This document shows positions 47,300 to 58,914 of a DNA stretch of 64,000 nt, piece after piece. The notes under the pieces are model-generated. The model saw only the letters and a program-made list of their open reading frames with translations. It was not told the DNA's origin and made no database searches. Origin of the DNA: Angiostrongylus vasorum (lineage: Eukaryota; Nematoda; Chromadorea; Rhabditida; Metastrongylidae); NCBI GenBank assembly GCA_018806985.1, contig JADANN010000251.1, positions 940,001 to 1,004,000 of the forward strand, given 5' to 3'. Position 1 is the stretch's first letter. Every line of letters begins with the position of its first letter. A program made the position numbers and the translations under genes.

Positions 47300-47530
47300 G
47301 TTGATTAAGGAAGTGTTCGCATTTGTAGTTCACATTCCTCTCTTTGCTTATACATTTTTCGTCTTAATCGACCAACTTTATTCACCACTAAAATACGGTA
47401 GTGAACAGCTTCGGCGAGATGGTGCCATCCTGTCTGGATGGTGACCGGCTTATGTGAGATGATATCATGCTGTCCCACTCCTTTTCTTAAAGGAACGACA
47501 AAGTGGTGAATGTGGTTTCTATTTTCTTGC
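47300..47530 (-). pseudogene. RTE reverse transcriptase fragment
   Basis: Two frames carry RTE RT palm motifs: VPLRKGVGQ in one and RQDGTISPKLFTTVF in the other (the family reads GVRQGDTISPKLFTAAL). Only about 230 bp survive. Interval 47531-48142 shows nothing recognisable. Confidence 0.55.
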
Positions 47531-48142
47531 ACTTGCGATAGCCATCAGGTGATGTTCTTATGTTTAATAGGCTCCATGTTACGCGACCAGAATCACATTC
47601 GTTTTCACATTGGCAAACGCATTTTCGCTGTAAGAAGTGCTTAGAGTAACAGTACTCGCAGTGACAGATTTGTTCTTTTGACAGATCCTTTCTACCCTAG
47701 TTGAAATCTCGATGCGTTTCATGGAAGAAACTTTAGCTGAACTTTCTAATGAGTTCTAAGTTTGGTTAATGTGGCCTTGAAAATAGTCGTTGTTCTGCGA
47801 ATAGTTCTATTTCTTCGTTGGGAGGCTGTTGTTGCTAACATTTCTAAGAGCTGATCTCATACGAAGAAACATCTGTTTCCTTTTCTACCGCATTCGTGAC
47901 ATCAGGAAAACAAATGCGTAGGTAAATATTTCAGGTTTCACTGCTTAGATCTTAGCAAACCCTACATATTAATGGACGGACGACATTCGTATATTTGTCT
48001 CTTTTTTTTGCAATTTTATGGAAAAATAACATACAGGATCATGAAACAGTATCTAGAACCGCTCTTCTCATCGGAAAATCAGAGACTCATGACCGATCGC
48101 TGACTCTAACATTATCCCGACATCAATAGGTCACCGATAAAA

Positions 48143-48415
48143 AAAAGCTCTCGGCGTTGATCAATCTCTGAGGGATGCGCTATGCATTCGACTTCATTAA
48201 GTGTCGTTGGAGGTGATTGAAAGCATATCTGGCCTTTACAATGATTCGCGGTGGCCTACCGATGTGTCGAGCCAGTGCTGCTATCCTCCCTAGACAAGTT
48301 TGGACCAATTTGCCGACCCCGGAGGGATGGAGGGCTTGGTGGGCCATGGGCGCAGGGAACGATTCCACGTGTGTGTCGCAGTGGTTACTCCAACCACTGC
48401 GCCACACGCGCCCTT
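48143..48415 (-). mobile_element. SINE-A, well preserved
   Basis: On the - strand: head GCGCGTGTGGCGCAGTGGTT, GTGGAATCGTTCCC, body CCATCCCTCCGGGGTCGG, end GATCAACGCCGAGAGCTTTT. A few bases duplicated in the head region. Confidence 0.85.
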
Positions 48416-48579
48416 TTGAGGGCAGCGAATAAATCAGAATTTGCTCAAAAATCTGAACTTTCTAGGAATGTAGTGTCTGGAAGCTGTTTTTAACTGATCT
48501 AGCACACAGGAATTCGTCAATAACTTGGCTTCATTTGGCATCGTGGGGGTTGTTGAATGGATATTTTGCCCTTATAGTC

Positions 48580-48960
48580 GTTTGTAGTGTCTTGAGACTT
48601 GTAAAGTCGGTGTTTCATCCTCCAAAACAAGTCTGGGCACTGATTTGTCCACTCCGGAGCGATGGAACACTTGGTTTGCCTATCGTGGCAATGTGAGTAC
48701 GAGCACGTGCGTGCTGTCGAACACCCGGAAAGTGAATACGCGGGTTCGAAGACCAGCTGAGGTTCCGAGTTTTGCTTACATCTCGACTACCTTGTGTTTA
48801 CACTGGGATGCTTTCCCAAGCCGATTTTTCCTTATCCTAGGCATATATAATCGCTACATTCCTTTAGATTGATAACGTTGATTTTGGTTGCAAAATCTTT
48901 ATTTGGCTAACGTTTCAATGTATTCGTCTTCTTCTGAACCGGATCTTTTCAAAAAGAAAT
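48580..48960 (-). repeat. SINE-A, SINE-B and repeat E relics
   Basis: 48600-48680 matches the SINE-A middle (AACAAGTCTGGGCACTGATT, CTCCGGAGCGATGGAACA). 48690-48800 matches the SINE-B core (CACCCGGAAAGTGAATACGC, GGTTCGAAGACC, TTTTGCTTACATCTCGA). 48885-48950 (-) keeps only the repeat E end (GAAACGTTAGCCAAATAAAG). Confidence 0.5.
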
Positions 48961-49689
48961 AAATAAGAAAGTAAGAACTGGTCAAAAAATTTTATACCGT
49001 CTTCGCGTAAGCTGAAGAATCTGAAGAAATGTTTGAAGATGTTTTCACGACAATGAAAAATTGCTCGAACGCAAATCACCCCATAATAATAGCGAGAAAG
49101 GCACTTAGGCGTCTCTCGGCTGTACAGTGAAAGTCCCATTGCCGACCTGAATACGACGATTTCGCTCTGACCAGACTTTCACAACACGTGTCCGACAGAG
49201 CGAGTTTTTTCGAGAAATTCCGATAATTTTTCGATAATTAGAGCACTTTAGGAATTAGGAACCCGATAGACTTGTGGAAAAAAGAGAGACTTCGACTTAT
49301 TGCTCTAATCGAATAAATCATTTTAAACTACTTCTTTCCGTCAACAATACACTTGACGACACTCACGCGTCTGCTTGAAGGAAATTCCGCTTGTTGGATT
49401 CCTTTAGAGCTCAAAAATTTGACCACTGTAAAAACGAAGCAAAAAGAGTTGGGGCCTTAAGATAATTTGGACTCCATTTTGATAGAATGATGAAACTTGT
49501 AATTTGTTGGCAAACATTCTTCAAATGTAATAGTTTTTCGTCTAAATTGATAAAGTCCACTACCGGCTGGCATATTTCTGTTTGAAGTATGAACGCTCAA
49601 TTATTTTTTGGACCTGCATGCATTGGAATCGATACCTTTTGCCGCAAGTTTGTTAAGAGCACAATAAGTTACGGAAGCTTCACATTAAC

Positions 49690-50600
49690 AATTAATGGGA
49701 GGTTATCGGTCGAAAGATGGTAAAAGCTTAAAAGTTTCTCAATAAACGAACTACCACAGCGTGGCTGTGAACCATCAAACTGTTGTTCGTGAGAAAAAGG
49801 AAGAGTGATCGCTTCACTGAGTCGGATTTCGATTAGCGCATTTTGAATGACAAATTTGAGATCACGTCACCCTTTCAAAGAGAAGTTTACTGATAAGGCA
49901 GCAAGCCATCAAAGCTTTTTGCCAACAAGAAACAAGTTTTTTATTCCATTAGCACGGAATTTCGATGCTATGGAAGCACAGAATTCTTCGAAATCATTGC
50001 TAGGAATGCTTTTGTTCTCGGAGATTTTTTCAGGGAAAAATTTTTTGGGGATGAAAAAGAGTTAGTTGAGGATGAAACAGAGTTTCATACTCTAACTTTC
50101 TTTAGCTCTTGAAGCATTCCTCATAAAAAGTGTGGTTGAGAGTTTCACAGCGTCGCACAAGAGGAGTGGAACTTTTTTGTTTGTCCAGTGATGAGAACGT
50201 GCACTATAATTCTCCGTGAGCTTCATCTTTTTTTTCTGATTCGGTGCCAGTGCTCTTCTGTTGCAGTCGTTTCACCAAGATTCAAGAAGGTGTACTGCAC
50301 GGCTGCAAGCCACTAGATAATGTTCATGACCTGCGCAGGAGTTCGACTTAGTTCAATTACTATGGCGAACGTCGTCCATTGCCTTTAGGATCCAATTCTT
50401 ACTACGCGTCATAACCTGATAAAGAAATGGTTGTTTTTGTTGAGTAAAAGAAGCTCAGAACATCCTTCATCAAGACAATTTTTTCCTTCTTCCTCGAAAG
50501 CGCTTGGTACCACGTTATCGAGATTGCTCATTTTTCAGGTGACGAACGATTGCTGAAAGGTAAACGCTGAGGGTTTTTTTTACCAGTTCTAAAGTGGTTT
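49690..50600 (-). pseudogene. mariner transposase relic
   Basis: On the - strand in order: AIVRHLK (about 50540); PFLYQVMTRSKNWIL (about 50420, first Asp block, Asp lost); LNLGETTATEEHW (about 50270); a region near 50080-49960 (FFPEKISENKS, EEFCASIASKF); and RANGIKNLFLVGKK (about 49940), the conserved C-terminal end. Stops are frequent. Interval 48961-49689 shows nothing recognisable. Confidence 0.55.
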
Positions 50601-50975
50601 TCGTGAGATCAACTTCCAGTTATCGCCTTTGGATGCCTATCATCAACTGCTCGTGCATACCCTTGAGCTTGTCGTCATGAAGTTTCAACTCTTAAGGCGA
50701 AACGATAAGTTTTACTAGGACGTTTTCTCATTTTCTCTGACACAAGCTCACATAATGTCGTCAATAATAAATTTGTAAAGTTATGTATTGGAAATGTCTA
50801 AGCAAGAAATGATTTATAGAAGGGTAAAACAGTTGTTACTTTTTAGATAGCGAACTAAATACAAATGAAAGATAGTTGGGCAACAGACGAACTTCTGAGA
50901 GAAACCACAATCAACTTCCTTGCTGAAATATGGGAGAATACTTTTGCTATATGGAAAATTTTGAATCACACAAGA

Positions 50976-51394
50976 TAACTTCAACGAAGCTGAGAAATTT
51001 GCAAAGATCTGGACCGCAGGTGCCTACGGTGGGGGAACGGACGCGCTATTGTCCTTTCCGGGGAGTAACGCGTACACCACCACACCATGCGGGTCCTTCG
51101 TTTCGCCTGTGTCTCATCGATTTCTGTCGATCTTGCTCCCCAGATCAATCCCGTTGACGGGTGATTGCTGATGGCAAAAAGATCGATAGAACTAGCTGAG
51201 AGACAGGCGAAACGAAGGGACCTGCGATGTGTGGTGGTGAACGCGTTACTCCTCGGAAAGGACAATAGCGTGTTCGTTCCCCACTCATAGGCACCTGCGG
51301 TCCAGAGTTTTGCAAATTTCTCAGCTTCGTTGAAGTTATATTTTGCAATATACCCTGCCATCAAAAAGGAGCAGGCAGTAAGTACAAAGCTTAA
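50976..51394. mobile_element. SINE-B palindromic insertion with 12-bp target duplication
   Basis: AATCACACAAGA flanks the element at 50964-50975 and 51395-51406. Left arm 50977-51135 (-) and right arm 51150-51335 (+) are near-identical inverted copies, followed by the tail ATATACCCTGCCATCAAAAA, GGAGCAGGCAGTAAGTA. Best-defined SINE-B unit in the window (419 bp). Confidence 0.9.
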
Positions 51395-51839
51395 AATCAC
51401 ACAAGAATTGAGAAAAAAGTGGATAGACGAAATTTCTTAAGGATCGATCATCGCATCTGCACGGAATCAGGTTTCTCTTCGTCGTTGACTCCATAGAGTG
51501 CAATCTGAAGCGACAGACTAATGTGTGAGTAATGTTAACCGAAGAATTACCCCTAGCTCGCCGAAAGGCACATAAGCCAGGAAGACAAAGTCATGAATCA
51601 CAAGGGTCAAAGTTAGGATTGCCAACAGGGCATCTATTAGGGTTGGTGCACTATGAAATGTCCGATTTCATTGTTCTAATTTTCAGCAATCTTTTTCAAA
51701 TAAAAATTTTGTTTTTCTTGTGTTTGATATATATTTTTTTGAAGCGCAAACTCTGCTCTTTTTGTGTCTTGCACTGGTTTTCCTCAAGATTTACTATTTT
51801 AACATTTTTATAGGTTTTAGCTCTAGTATAAATCAACGA

Positions 51840-52126
51840 GGGCGCGTGTGGCGCAGTGGTTGGGGGCACCCTGCAACACACATGTGGAATCGATCCCAGC
51901 CCCCGGTCCACCAAGCCTCTCCATCCCTCCGGGGTCGGCAACATGTGGTACCAGACTTGTCTGGGAGGATTGCAGCACCTGGCTCGATAGTATCGTGGTA
52001 GGGCCACCTCGAGTCATTGTTGTAAAGGCCGGATATGCATTCATTCACCTCCAAACGATACTTAATGAAGTCGAATGCACGACGCATCCCTCAGGGGATT
52101 GATTAACGCCGACAGCTTTACCCTTT
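51840..52126 (+). mobile_element. SINE-A nested in mariner
   Basis: Head GGGCGCGTGTGGCGCAGTGG, GGAATCGATCCCAG, body and GATTAACGCCGACAGCTTTA end. It lies just before the transposase start. Possible imperfect target duplication ATAAATCAA / ATGAATCAA (about 51826 and 52130). Confidence 0.85.
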
Positions 52127-52130
52127 ATTA

Positions 52131-53100
52131 TGAATCAAAATGATATTCGTGTGCTTTTGTACAAGTGGAAGGAAGAGTGGACATAATGCGTGCGGCAGCA
52201 GCTCTGAATATCATCAAATTTGAGGTGTAGGTAGTATTGGTGAATCACTGTGCGAATATAGTTACATGGTTCCTGGAATTCGATCTGGTGATTTCAACCT
52301 CGAGGTTAAGGAAGGCCACGGACGAGCCAACGAATTTGACGACAAGAAGATAGTCAGCAGAGGCAAACACGCGAACAATTGTTCGAGAGCTTGCAGAAGA
52401 GCTGGCGTAAGCACAGAAACAATTTCCACTCACCTGAATGGCATAGGAAAGATATAAAACTTGACATGAGGGTGCCGCACGAATTAAACGATAATAAAAA
52501 ATGGCTCTTTCGAAGTATTGTCTGCTCTTATTCTGGCACCAAAAACGACCCATTTCTTGATCGAATTGTGACGTGCGACGACGATAAGTGGATTCTGTAC
52601 AACAACCGGCGACGTTCAGCTCGATGGTGGTGTTGCAGTCTGGCTCCACAGCACTTCTCAGAACTGAAATCGCACCAAAAAGGGTGATGGTGATTTTTTG
52701 CGGCCCGCAGCCTGCATCACAGCTTTTTGAATCCGGGCGGAACGACTACGGCAGAGAGTATTGCCAACAAATGGGCGAAGTGCACCCGTAAAATCCAACA
52801 AAAACGACCGGTATTAGTCAACAGAAAAAGGACCATTCTTTTCTCCACAACAACGCCCGGCTTCACGTTGGGGAACCAGCGCGACAGAAGTTGAGCTGAG
52901 TTCGGCTACGAAACTTGCTTCACCCACCATATTCACCTAGACTCTCGCCTACCGACTACCACTTCTACAAGCACCTTGACAAGGCGAAAATGCTTCACAA
53001 ATCACGATGAGGCAAAAAATGCCTTCAACGTATTTATCGCTTCCAGAACTGCAGAATTTTATGCAACTGTAGTAAAAAGACTTGTTTCTTGTTGGAAAAA
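52131..53100 (+). pseudogene. mariner transposase, inactivated
   Basis: DDD transposase of the mariner type. N-terminus MNQNDIRVLLYKWKEEW, then SGDFNLEVKEGHGRANEFDD, VSTETISTHLNGIGKI and RVPHELNDNKKW. First catalytic block: FLDRIVTCDDDKWILYNN (normally TGDEKW). Second: LHNNARLHV (Asp replaced by Asn). Third: HPPYSPRLSPTDYHFYKHLD (intact). Stops and shifts break it throughout, so it cannot be active. Confidence 0.85.
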
Positions 53101-53580
53101 AGTGCTGATTCTAATGTGCCTACTTTAATAATAAAATTTAGGTGCGAAGAAAGCTATGTTTATTCAAATTTTACATCTAAAATCGAACATTTTCACATGT
53201 TACAACCTAATATATGTATGATCGTGATTCTGTCATTGATCACCTTATGATGTAATGAGTAGTAAACCCACCACATCCATCAGAAACGTCTATGAGAAAA
53301 ACGAGAAATAGAATGAGCAACGAAAAATGCGTGATCAAGAACTCCAATCCTGTAAAAAGGAATCGTAATTGATCTTTACGACGTCTTTTTCTAAGCCATA
53401 TATTAGCTCATTTCTTGAACAATTTTTCAAAGGATTAAGTGGTTTTGGAAAAGGTATACATCCCCTGGGAGTTTACTGACGCTAGTACGAGTTTACTTAT
53501 GGGGTTCCCGAGTTTTCGGTTAAGCACGTTGTATGTTTAATATGATTCTGCCCTTCTACATTTGATGATTGCTTGAACAG

Positions 53581-53779
53581 CTCTGAAAGCGGTCGACTTA
53601 GTGGGAACAAGAAAATTATTTCTGAAATAAATCTTCTTATGAAAGAATGGGAGACGATTGTGATTTCTTATCTCAATCTAGTTAATGAAAGTTTCTGTGC
53701 GATAGTGGACGTTTCAGGAGAAGAAAATCTATCAACCGCCTGCATTCCCTCTTTATTTTCGGCCAACTCAACCTCATAA
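53581..53779 (+). CDS. Candidate terminal exon, unrecognised
   Basis: After a splice-acceptor-like CTTGAACAG, an open frame in phase 2 reads SESGRLSGNKKIISEINLLM and SYLNLVNESFCAIVDVSGEE to a stop at 53777-53779. Composition is coding-like. No partner exons or family identified; it could be a chance frame. Confidence 0.3.
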
Positions 53780-54399
53780 TTTGCGTCAATTCCCCCTGTG
53801 CCCCTTGGGGCTTTAGGGTTGCAAGGCCCATTTTCGGAAAATTGTTACCGACAGGCGGTCTAGCTTCTCTTCTATATGCTCGTTCGCTGACCGCAAAAAG
53901 CAAACCCTCTTTCTTTCGTATTTTGCGAAAGGATGAACGATCACAGCTTTTTTTCTTTTGCTATTACGTCATAGGAAGACACTTCGTCCCTCCGTTTTTT
54001 TTCACTTCAATTTCATAAATATCGTCAATGTTGGATTTCGTCAATTCCACTTTTTTCCACGTACTCATTTTCATTTCCTGTTCAGTGTTTTTCCTCTTCT
54101 CATTGGCAAGTGACTATCCATAGAGCTTAAAAATTCGGAATTTTTAAATTTTCCTTGTTTTTGGAAACCGTGCATGTAAATGCTACTGCATCACGACGTC
54201 ATTGACGCTGACAACGAGCCATCCATAGCACACTTTTATTCGGCTAGAATTCAAATGAATAAAGTTCTGTGTCAACCATGTATGAGTTTACATCAATGAA
54301 CCGGCGCATATTAGCCGGTCATGCCGCGCGTTAAAGGAAAATCGGTTTCTGGAATATCTGTGCCATGATTCTTTCGCCAGAACACCTCACTTTTTTCAG

Positions 54400-54608
54400 G
54401 ATTTGCACTTCGGTACTATCGCTGGTGTAATATATGAAAAGGAAGATGACGCGGGAATTCTCATTCTCCTGAAGCTGTTGGTGCTTTTCACTACTGCTTC
54501 TCGAAAAGTTCCCCCGAGTGGGTTTTCCTATTTCTTCCCGTGCATTTTACTAATGTGGATTTCGAACTTATTCACTTCCTATAGGTTATGCTCATCTCTG
54601 TGATTTGA
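54400..54608 (+). CDS. Candidate two terminal exons, unrecognised
   Basis: TTTTTTCAG precedes exon 54400-54480 (DLHFGTIAGVIYEKEDDAGI, ending in LLKLL). GTGCTT opens a 104-nt intron to CTATAG and exon 54585-54608 (VMLISVI-stop), both phase 0. May belong with 53581-53779 in one + strand gene. The product end is hydrophobic. No family recognised. The rest of 53213-54779 shows no clear feature. Confidence 0.3.
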
Positions 54609-54779
54609 TCTGAAATAAAAAGTACTGCTTGACATAAAGATGCTGAGACGTGAGCAGAACTCGGGAACTCAAGGGTGTCGCAAAATCGCAATTATCCATC
54701 CCGGGGTCCACGAGCTATCCGAAACACCAACCGAAATCCTTGCTTTGTCTTTCCTTTAGCGATGTTTTCACTCCATCGC

Positions 54780-55100
54780 TGCTATACACACAAGAATAGA
54801 CAGTGAATGAAAGGTAAGATATTGTGGTTTAGGCTGTGGCTTCAGCTTAACTGGCTTTGATGCCCATTTATGCCCTTATATTGCTTTTTGACGGGTAATT
54901 GCTGATGGCACCTTTAGGTAGAAAACTAGTTGAGAGAAAGGCAACGAGGTGCCTCAGTGATACACTGAGTGACACATGAGCCTCGGAATGGGTAATCGTT
55001 GGTTCGAGGTCCAAATGAGGTTCTGAGCTTTGCTCATATCTCAACATTCTTATGGTTGCACTTCATATGGTACCCTGCCACGAAAACAATAGCAACAAAT
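54780..55100. repeat. SINE-B, old copy
   Basis: Recognisable pieces: GACGGGTAATTGCTGATGGC, ACTAGTTGAGAGAAAGGC, CATGAGCCTCGGAATGGGTA, GGTTCGAGGTCC (B-box), TTTGCTCATATCTCAACATT and TACCCTGCCACGAAAA tail. Confidence 0.6.
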
Positions 55101-55189
55101 AAAGAAGCTAACACAGAGAGTGGACAATTGTTTCCTATACAAAGCACCCTTGCAGAACTGTTCACAAATTCGTGAAATAGGAGGCTTTG

Positions 55190-55750
55190 GATGACAGCCG
55201 AAAAAGTCGTAACAATCTTTTAGGTGAAATTTTTCTATGGAAAATGCCTGGAATCTTTAACTCATCGTTGGTAGAGATCATTTTCACCGTTCCTCACAAC
55301 TCACTAAACAAATGGCCGTTTATGTTGAGTTAAAGTAGCTAGCCACATAACTCATGATATCAAACTTGTACCCTTTCGTTCAATCCGTCTAGCACCCAAT
55401 GGTCGACGCTTTTTCACTTCTCGATGGCTTACGAATGGCAAACGACTCTTCCAAATCCGCAAGGTATTTTTTGGAAGGACAGTTTCGATTACTGCTTTCA
55501 GAAAGTCGTTGTCATTTATGCGCACTTTATCTTCACCGTCATACAGACTCATAACCTGCTGCAAGAAACCATTCCGACTATCTTCAGATCAGGCATTCGA
55601 ATGCTTTTCCATAAACACACACTTCGATGACATTTCGAGTTGCTACCGTTACTTTATGTCGACGTTTGAACTCATGAAGAGAAACGATGCCTTTTTTTGT
55701 TATTTGAGAGCATCAATTCAACGAGCCAAAAAATCATTGTAGGCTAACGA
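55190..55750 (-). pseudogene. mariner transposase N-terminal relic
   Basis: On the - strand HEFKRRHKVTVATRN (about 55670) then, in frame 55352-55564, AVIETVLPKNTLRIWKSRL and SHREVKKRRPLGARRIERK. These line up with the paired helix-turn-helix half of mariner proteins, with the HLK-x-GK-x-KKL region decayed. No catalytic part seen. Confidence 0.45.
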
Positions 55751-56937
55751 TCAGACAAAACTGTTACATGGAAAATAATTAAGTAAAAGGCAATGTTTGA
55801 AAAAAAGACGGCAACAGTGTAAGCAAAACATCTTTTTGAAAACCAGGCTTCATTTGACCTCGTTGTCAGTATTCGAAAGCACGTTTGGAACAATTGTGCT
55901 AGTTGGTCAGTGGATTAGTGAGTTGGTCGGATTTGTGCTTTGTCCATCAGCTGTACGTGGAATCCTCGTCTTTATATGAATTAGCCACTCGGGACTTTTC
56001 TCCGTAACTGCCTTGAACAACCTCGAGTTTGGGTTATAACAGTTTATAGCAATAACAACGATACAATAATAATACGTGATATTTGACGATACGTAAGCTG
56101 GGTGGATACTAGCTAGATCGAAATCAGAACAAGTGATACGCTTGAAGGAAGCTAGGGAGTTGGAGCACTGAGGAACTGAAGGACTGGAAGATAAGCACTG
56201 GAAGATTGGAGGACAGGCACTGGTGGATTGGAAGACCAGCTGGGTGGGGTTTTTTACACAGGGATTCAGTGATAGTGTTGAGCTTCGTCAACATAGAGCT
56301 TTATCAGATACCGAAGGAATAGCTCGTACAGAAAGGTTATATGAAAGGCGACGCAAAGGCTTATGGAAAGGTCATGTGAAAGAGATGAAATAGCTTGTAC
56401 AAAGGCTTTTGCCGAAAGTACATGTCGAACGGTCTAAAGACTTATACATTATGAATAGATAGATTTAAGATAGTTAGAAGTAAATAGATAGAGAATAGGA
56501 ACTATTTAAGGAATAGTTACTATACTTCCCGCCGCGGTTAGGATTATGGCACAGTGTGTATTTGAGCTTAACAATGAGTATTCTATGAAAGAAAGGGAAA
56601 GTTCATTACGAAGTAAAGAAAATGCATGCGACGGGGGTAAAAGTGTGAGCGATGAAGACTAAGTTGTCGATGGACGTGGTTAGTGGTATTGAAGTGAAGA
56701 AGTTTCTTAGTGGTTATGGTGTTGGGACTGGTGGGTAGGCTACTGTAGCGTTGATAACGTTGTGGCGCAGGGTTGGTTCATCTGTGATTGGATAGTCGTT
56801 GTGTGGTATCAGGTCACGTTGTTGTGGTTGCTCAGTTTTGTTTGCTGTTTTTATGCATCATGTAGGCCGACCCGCTGTTGGATAATGCAGCAAGCATTTT
56901 AAATTCTGTTCCATAGAGGTTGTATATTATTTTGGAG

Positions 56938-58823
56938 TTAAATGCTATTTCCATGACCCAAATTAGGAATTTGAGGATCGTGAGTATTCCTAGGATTCCT
57001 GCTCATGTTGTTCCTAGCTTGATGAATCCTCCCCATACAGTTGACATCACACGTGATTTTAACGATTCTATATGCTCGTCGGTTATTAATTGATCCTACT
57101 TTGGTACTGTTCATTTGGGGGTGATGGCCGGTGACTCCTTTGATTATTGTGTTTCCCACTACCTGTCGTTCTACTGGGAACATTAATTCATTGACCATTG
57201 TCTCTACTTCTGCTTGTGAATATATTCCTCCTACAGCAATCGTCCTTGGTGCTGTGTATGCAAAGGTGTTTTCTCGAGTTAAACGTAGTGTGTCAGGAGG
57301 TTTCACTGTATGAATTTCTTTTCCCGTTGCTATCCACGACTCGAATATGTGGTACTTTGGTATCAGTACGGAATTACAACTTATCTCTGTTCCTTGTCTC
57401 GTGAGGACGTGGGTTCGTGGAAGCATGAATTTTGATTGGTTGTTTGCTATTACGGGCAATTCTAGGTAGCAACGGTCCACTCTACGCATTGTGACCTCGA
57501 CCATCGGCACTTGGATATGTATATGACCTCGCCCATTACGTTGGCAATGTATCCTGGGTCTTCCATGTATAAATACGCAATTTCATCTGGGTTTAGTGAC
57601 GCGATTGCTAACTGCGTTTCGCGTGTACGTCGCTCCATTTCGCCTCTTTGTGATTCGATTTTGCTACTTAGAGCGTTAAAATTTCGTACCCAGTTGCAGT
57701 CAAAATATACGAATTTTTGCGTTCACGTACAACATTAGATCGAGTATTAAAGGAGGAACCTTTGATTTTGAAAGAAAAAATCCTTGGTGGGCTATAATTA
57801 ATCTTGGGTGTTCTGTTGTTCATGCTGGTATAGCATATCCTTGATAAGGACCGGTTCGACGTAGAGCGAACACTTTACCGTCTTGTTCGACTGTGTATGT
57901 TATGCTTGGTTGTTGTAAAGGGTCTTCATGTGTTGTGTTCAGGATTACCGCCAGACCTTCGTAAATTACAGCATGACGCTGGGGTGAGCATCCATTGATC
58001 GGTACTTTCCTCCAATATGCTTCTCATGCTTCGAAGTCAATGCATGTTTCGGCAGATCGTTTGCATACTAATTCTCCAGGCATATGTATTTTGTCGTTTT
58101 CAGTGTTAGCGGAGGCTTTTTATTTGCTTAAGACTGATTTCGATTGTTGCTTGAACTATTACGTCTTGCCATGATCCGAACTAATCACTATACGAAGTTC
58201 CCTTGCAGATTCCAACTGGTCCTATGTGACCTGCAATTGTTACTGATTGCATGGTTACTGTATCTTTCTTAATGTCGGGTAATGTTGTGCTGTTTGCTAG
58301 CCTTACTACGCCGACGTTCCACAATTCTTCGGATGCCGCTCGCCGAATTCATGTATATAGTCGGTTATTCCTCCCATTACCTCGCTTGTATGGCTGTTCA
58401 TCCCGCAGTAGTGGATGTGGCGCCTGATTCGAACTTTGCACAGTGTTACTAGAGCGTCGAGTTTTTCTGCAATCTGTATCAGTTGGATAACTGCTTGGCT
58501 TTGTGTTGTTGTTTCGGGATATGCGTTACATGGAATGATGGAAGTGCGATCTATCTCGGTGATGTTAACTCCACTCATTGTGCAGTCATACTCTATAAAT
58601 GCATGACCCCTATGCTTGTTAGAAGCATTATGGTCAAAGCGAGGTGAGCGAGTGGCATAATGTGCTGGAAACCTTTCTTAGACGTGGTTAGGTTGCTACG
58701 TGTTGTAGCTTTCTTGTCTATTTGATCAGTCGGTGTTACTTCGTTTTCCTTTTCTTGTGAACGGTATTCTTGAGGACCTTCTCTCGATTTTTGGTTTTCT
58801 CTACGTGGTGAGTCGTGTGCCAT
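56938..58823 (-). pseudogene. env-like reading frame of the BEL element
   Basis: Follows the integrase end in the same orientation, where some nematode BEL elements carry an envelope-like gene. Frame 58593-58823 has a charged N-terminal part, then a hydrophobic stretch (LALTIMLLTSIGVMHL) that could be a signal sequence. Frame 58306-58578 follows with Cys residues and a CGMNSHTSEV motif. Frame 56938-57510 (190 codons) follows lower down with further Cys. They lie in different frames separated by stops, so no intact product exists. The glycoprotein class could not be assigned. Confidence 0.5.
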
Positions 58824-58914
58824 TTTGGGAGTAAGTACCGTTGTGCTAGCGCGTGTTCTTGGTCAGAGGTTGTAGCGGTGTGTTAAGTTTTTGCTCTGCT
58901 TTTTATTTGAGTCT

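Larger units (their letters stand above)
51637..53210 (+). mobile_element. mariner transposon with both ends, interrupted by SINE-A
   Basis: Flanked by TA at 51635-51636 and 53211-53212. Terminal inverted repeats are TTAGGGTTGGTGCACTATGA (51637 on) and its diverged partner ending at 53210 (reads TTAGGTTGTAACATGTGAAA from the right). Length without the SINE is about 1.28 kb, normal for mariner. Confidence 0.9.

Noticed and set aside
56100..56260. Minisatellite of ACTGGAAGATTGG-type units
   Set aside because: Only a few imperfect units; more likely part of the BEL 3' LTR region.
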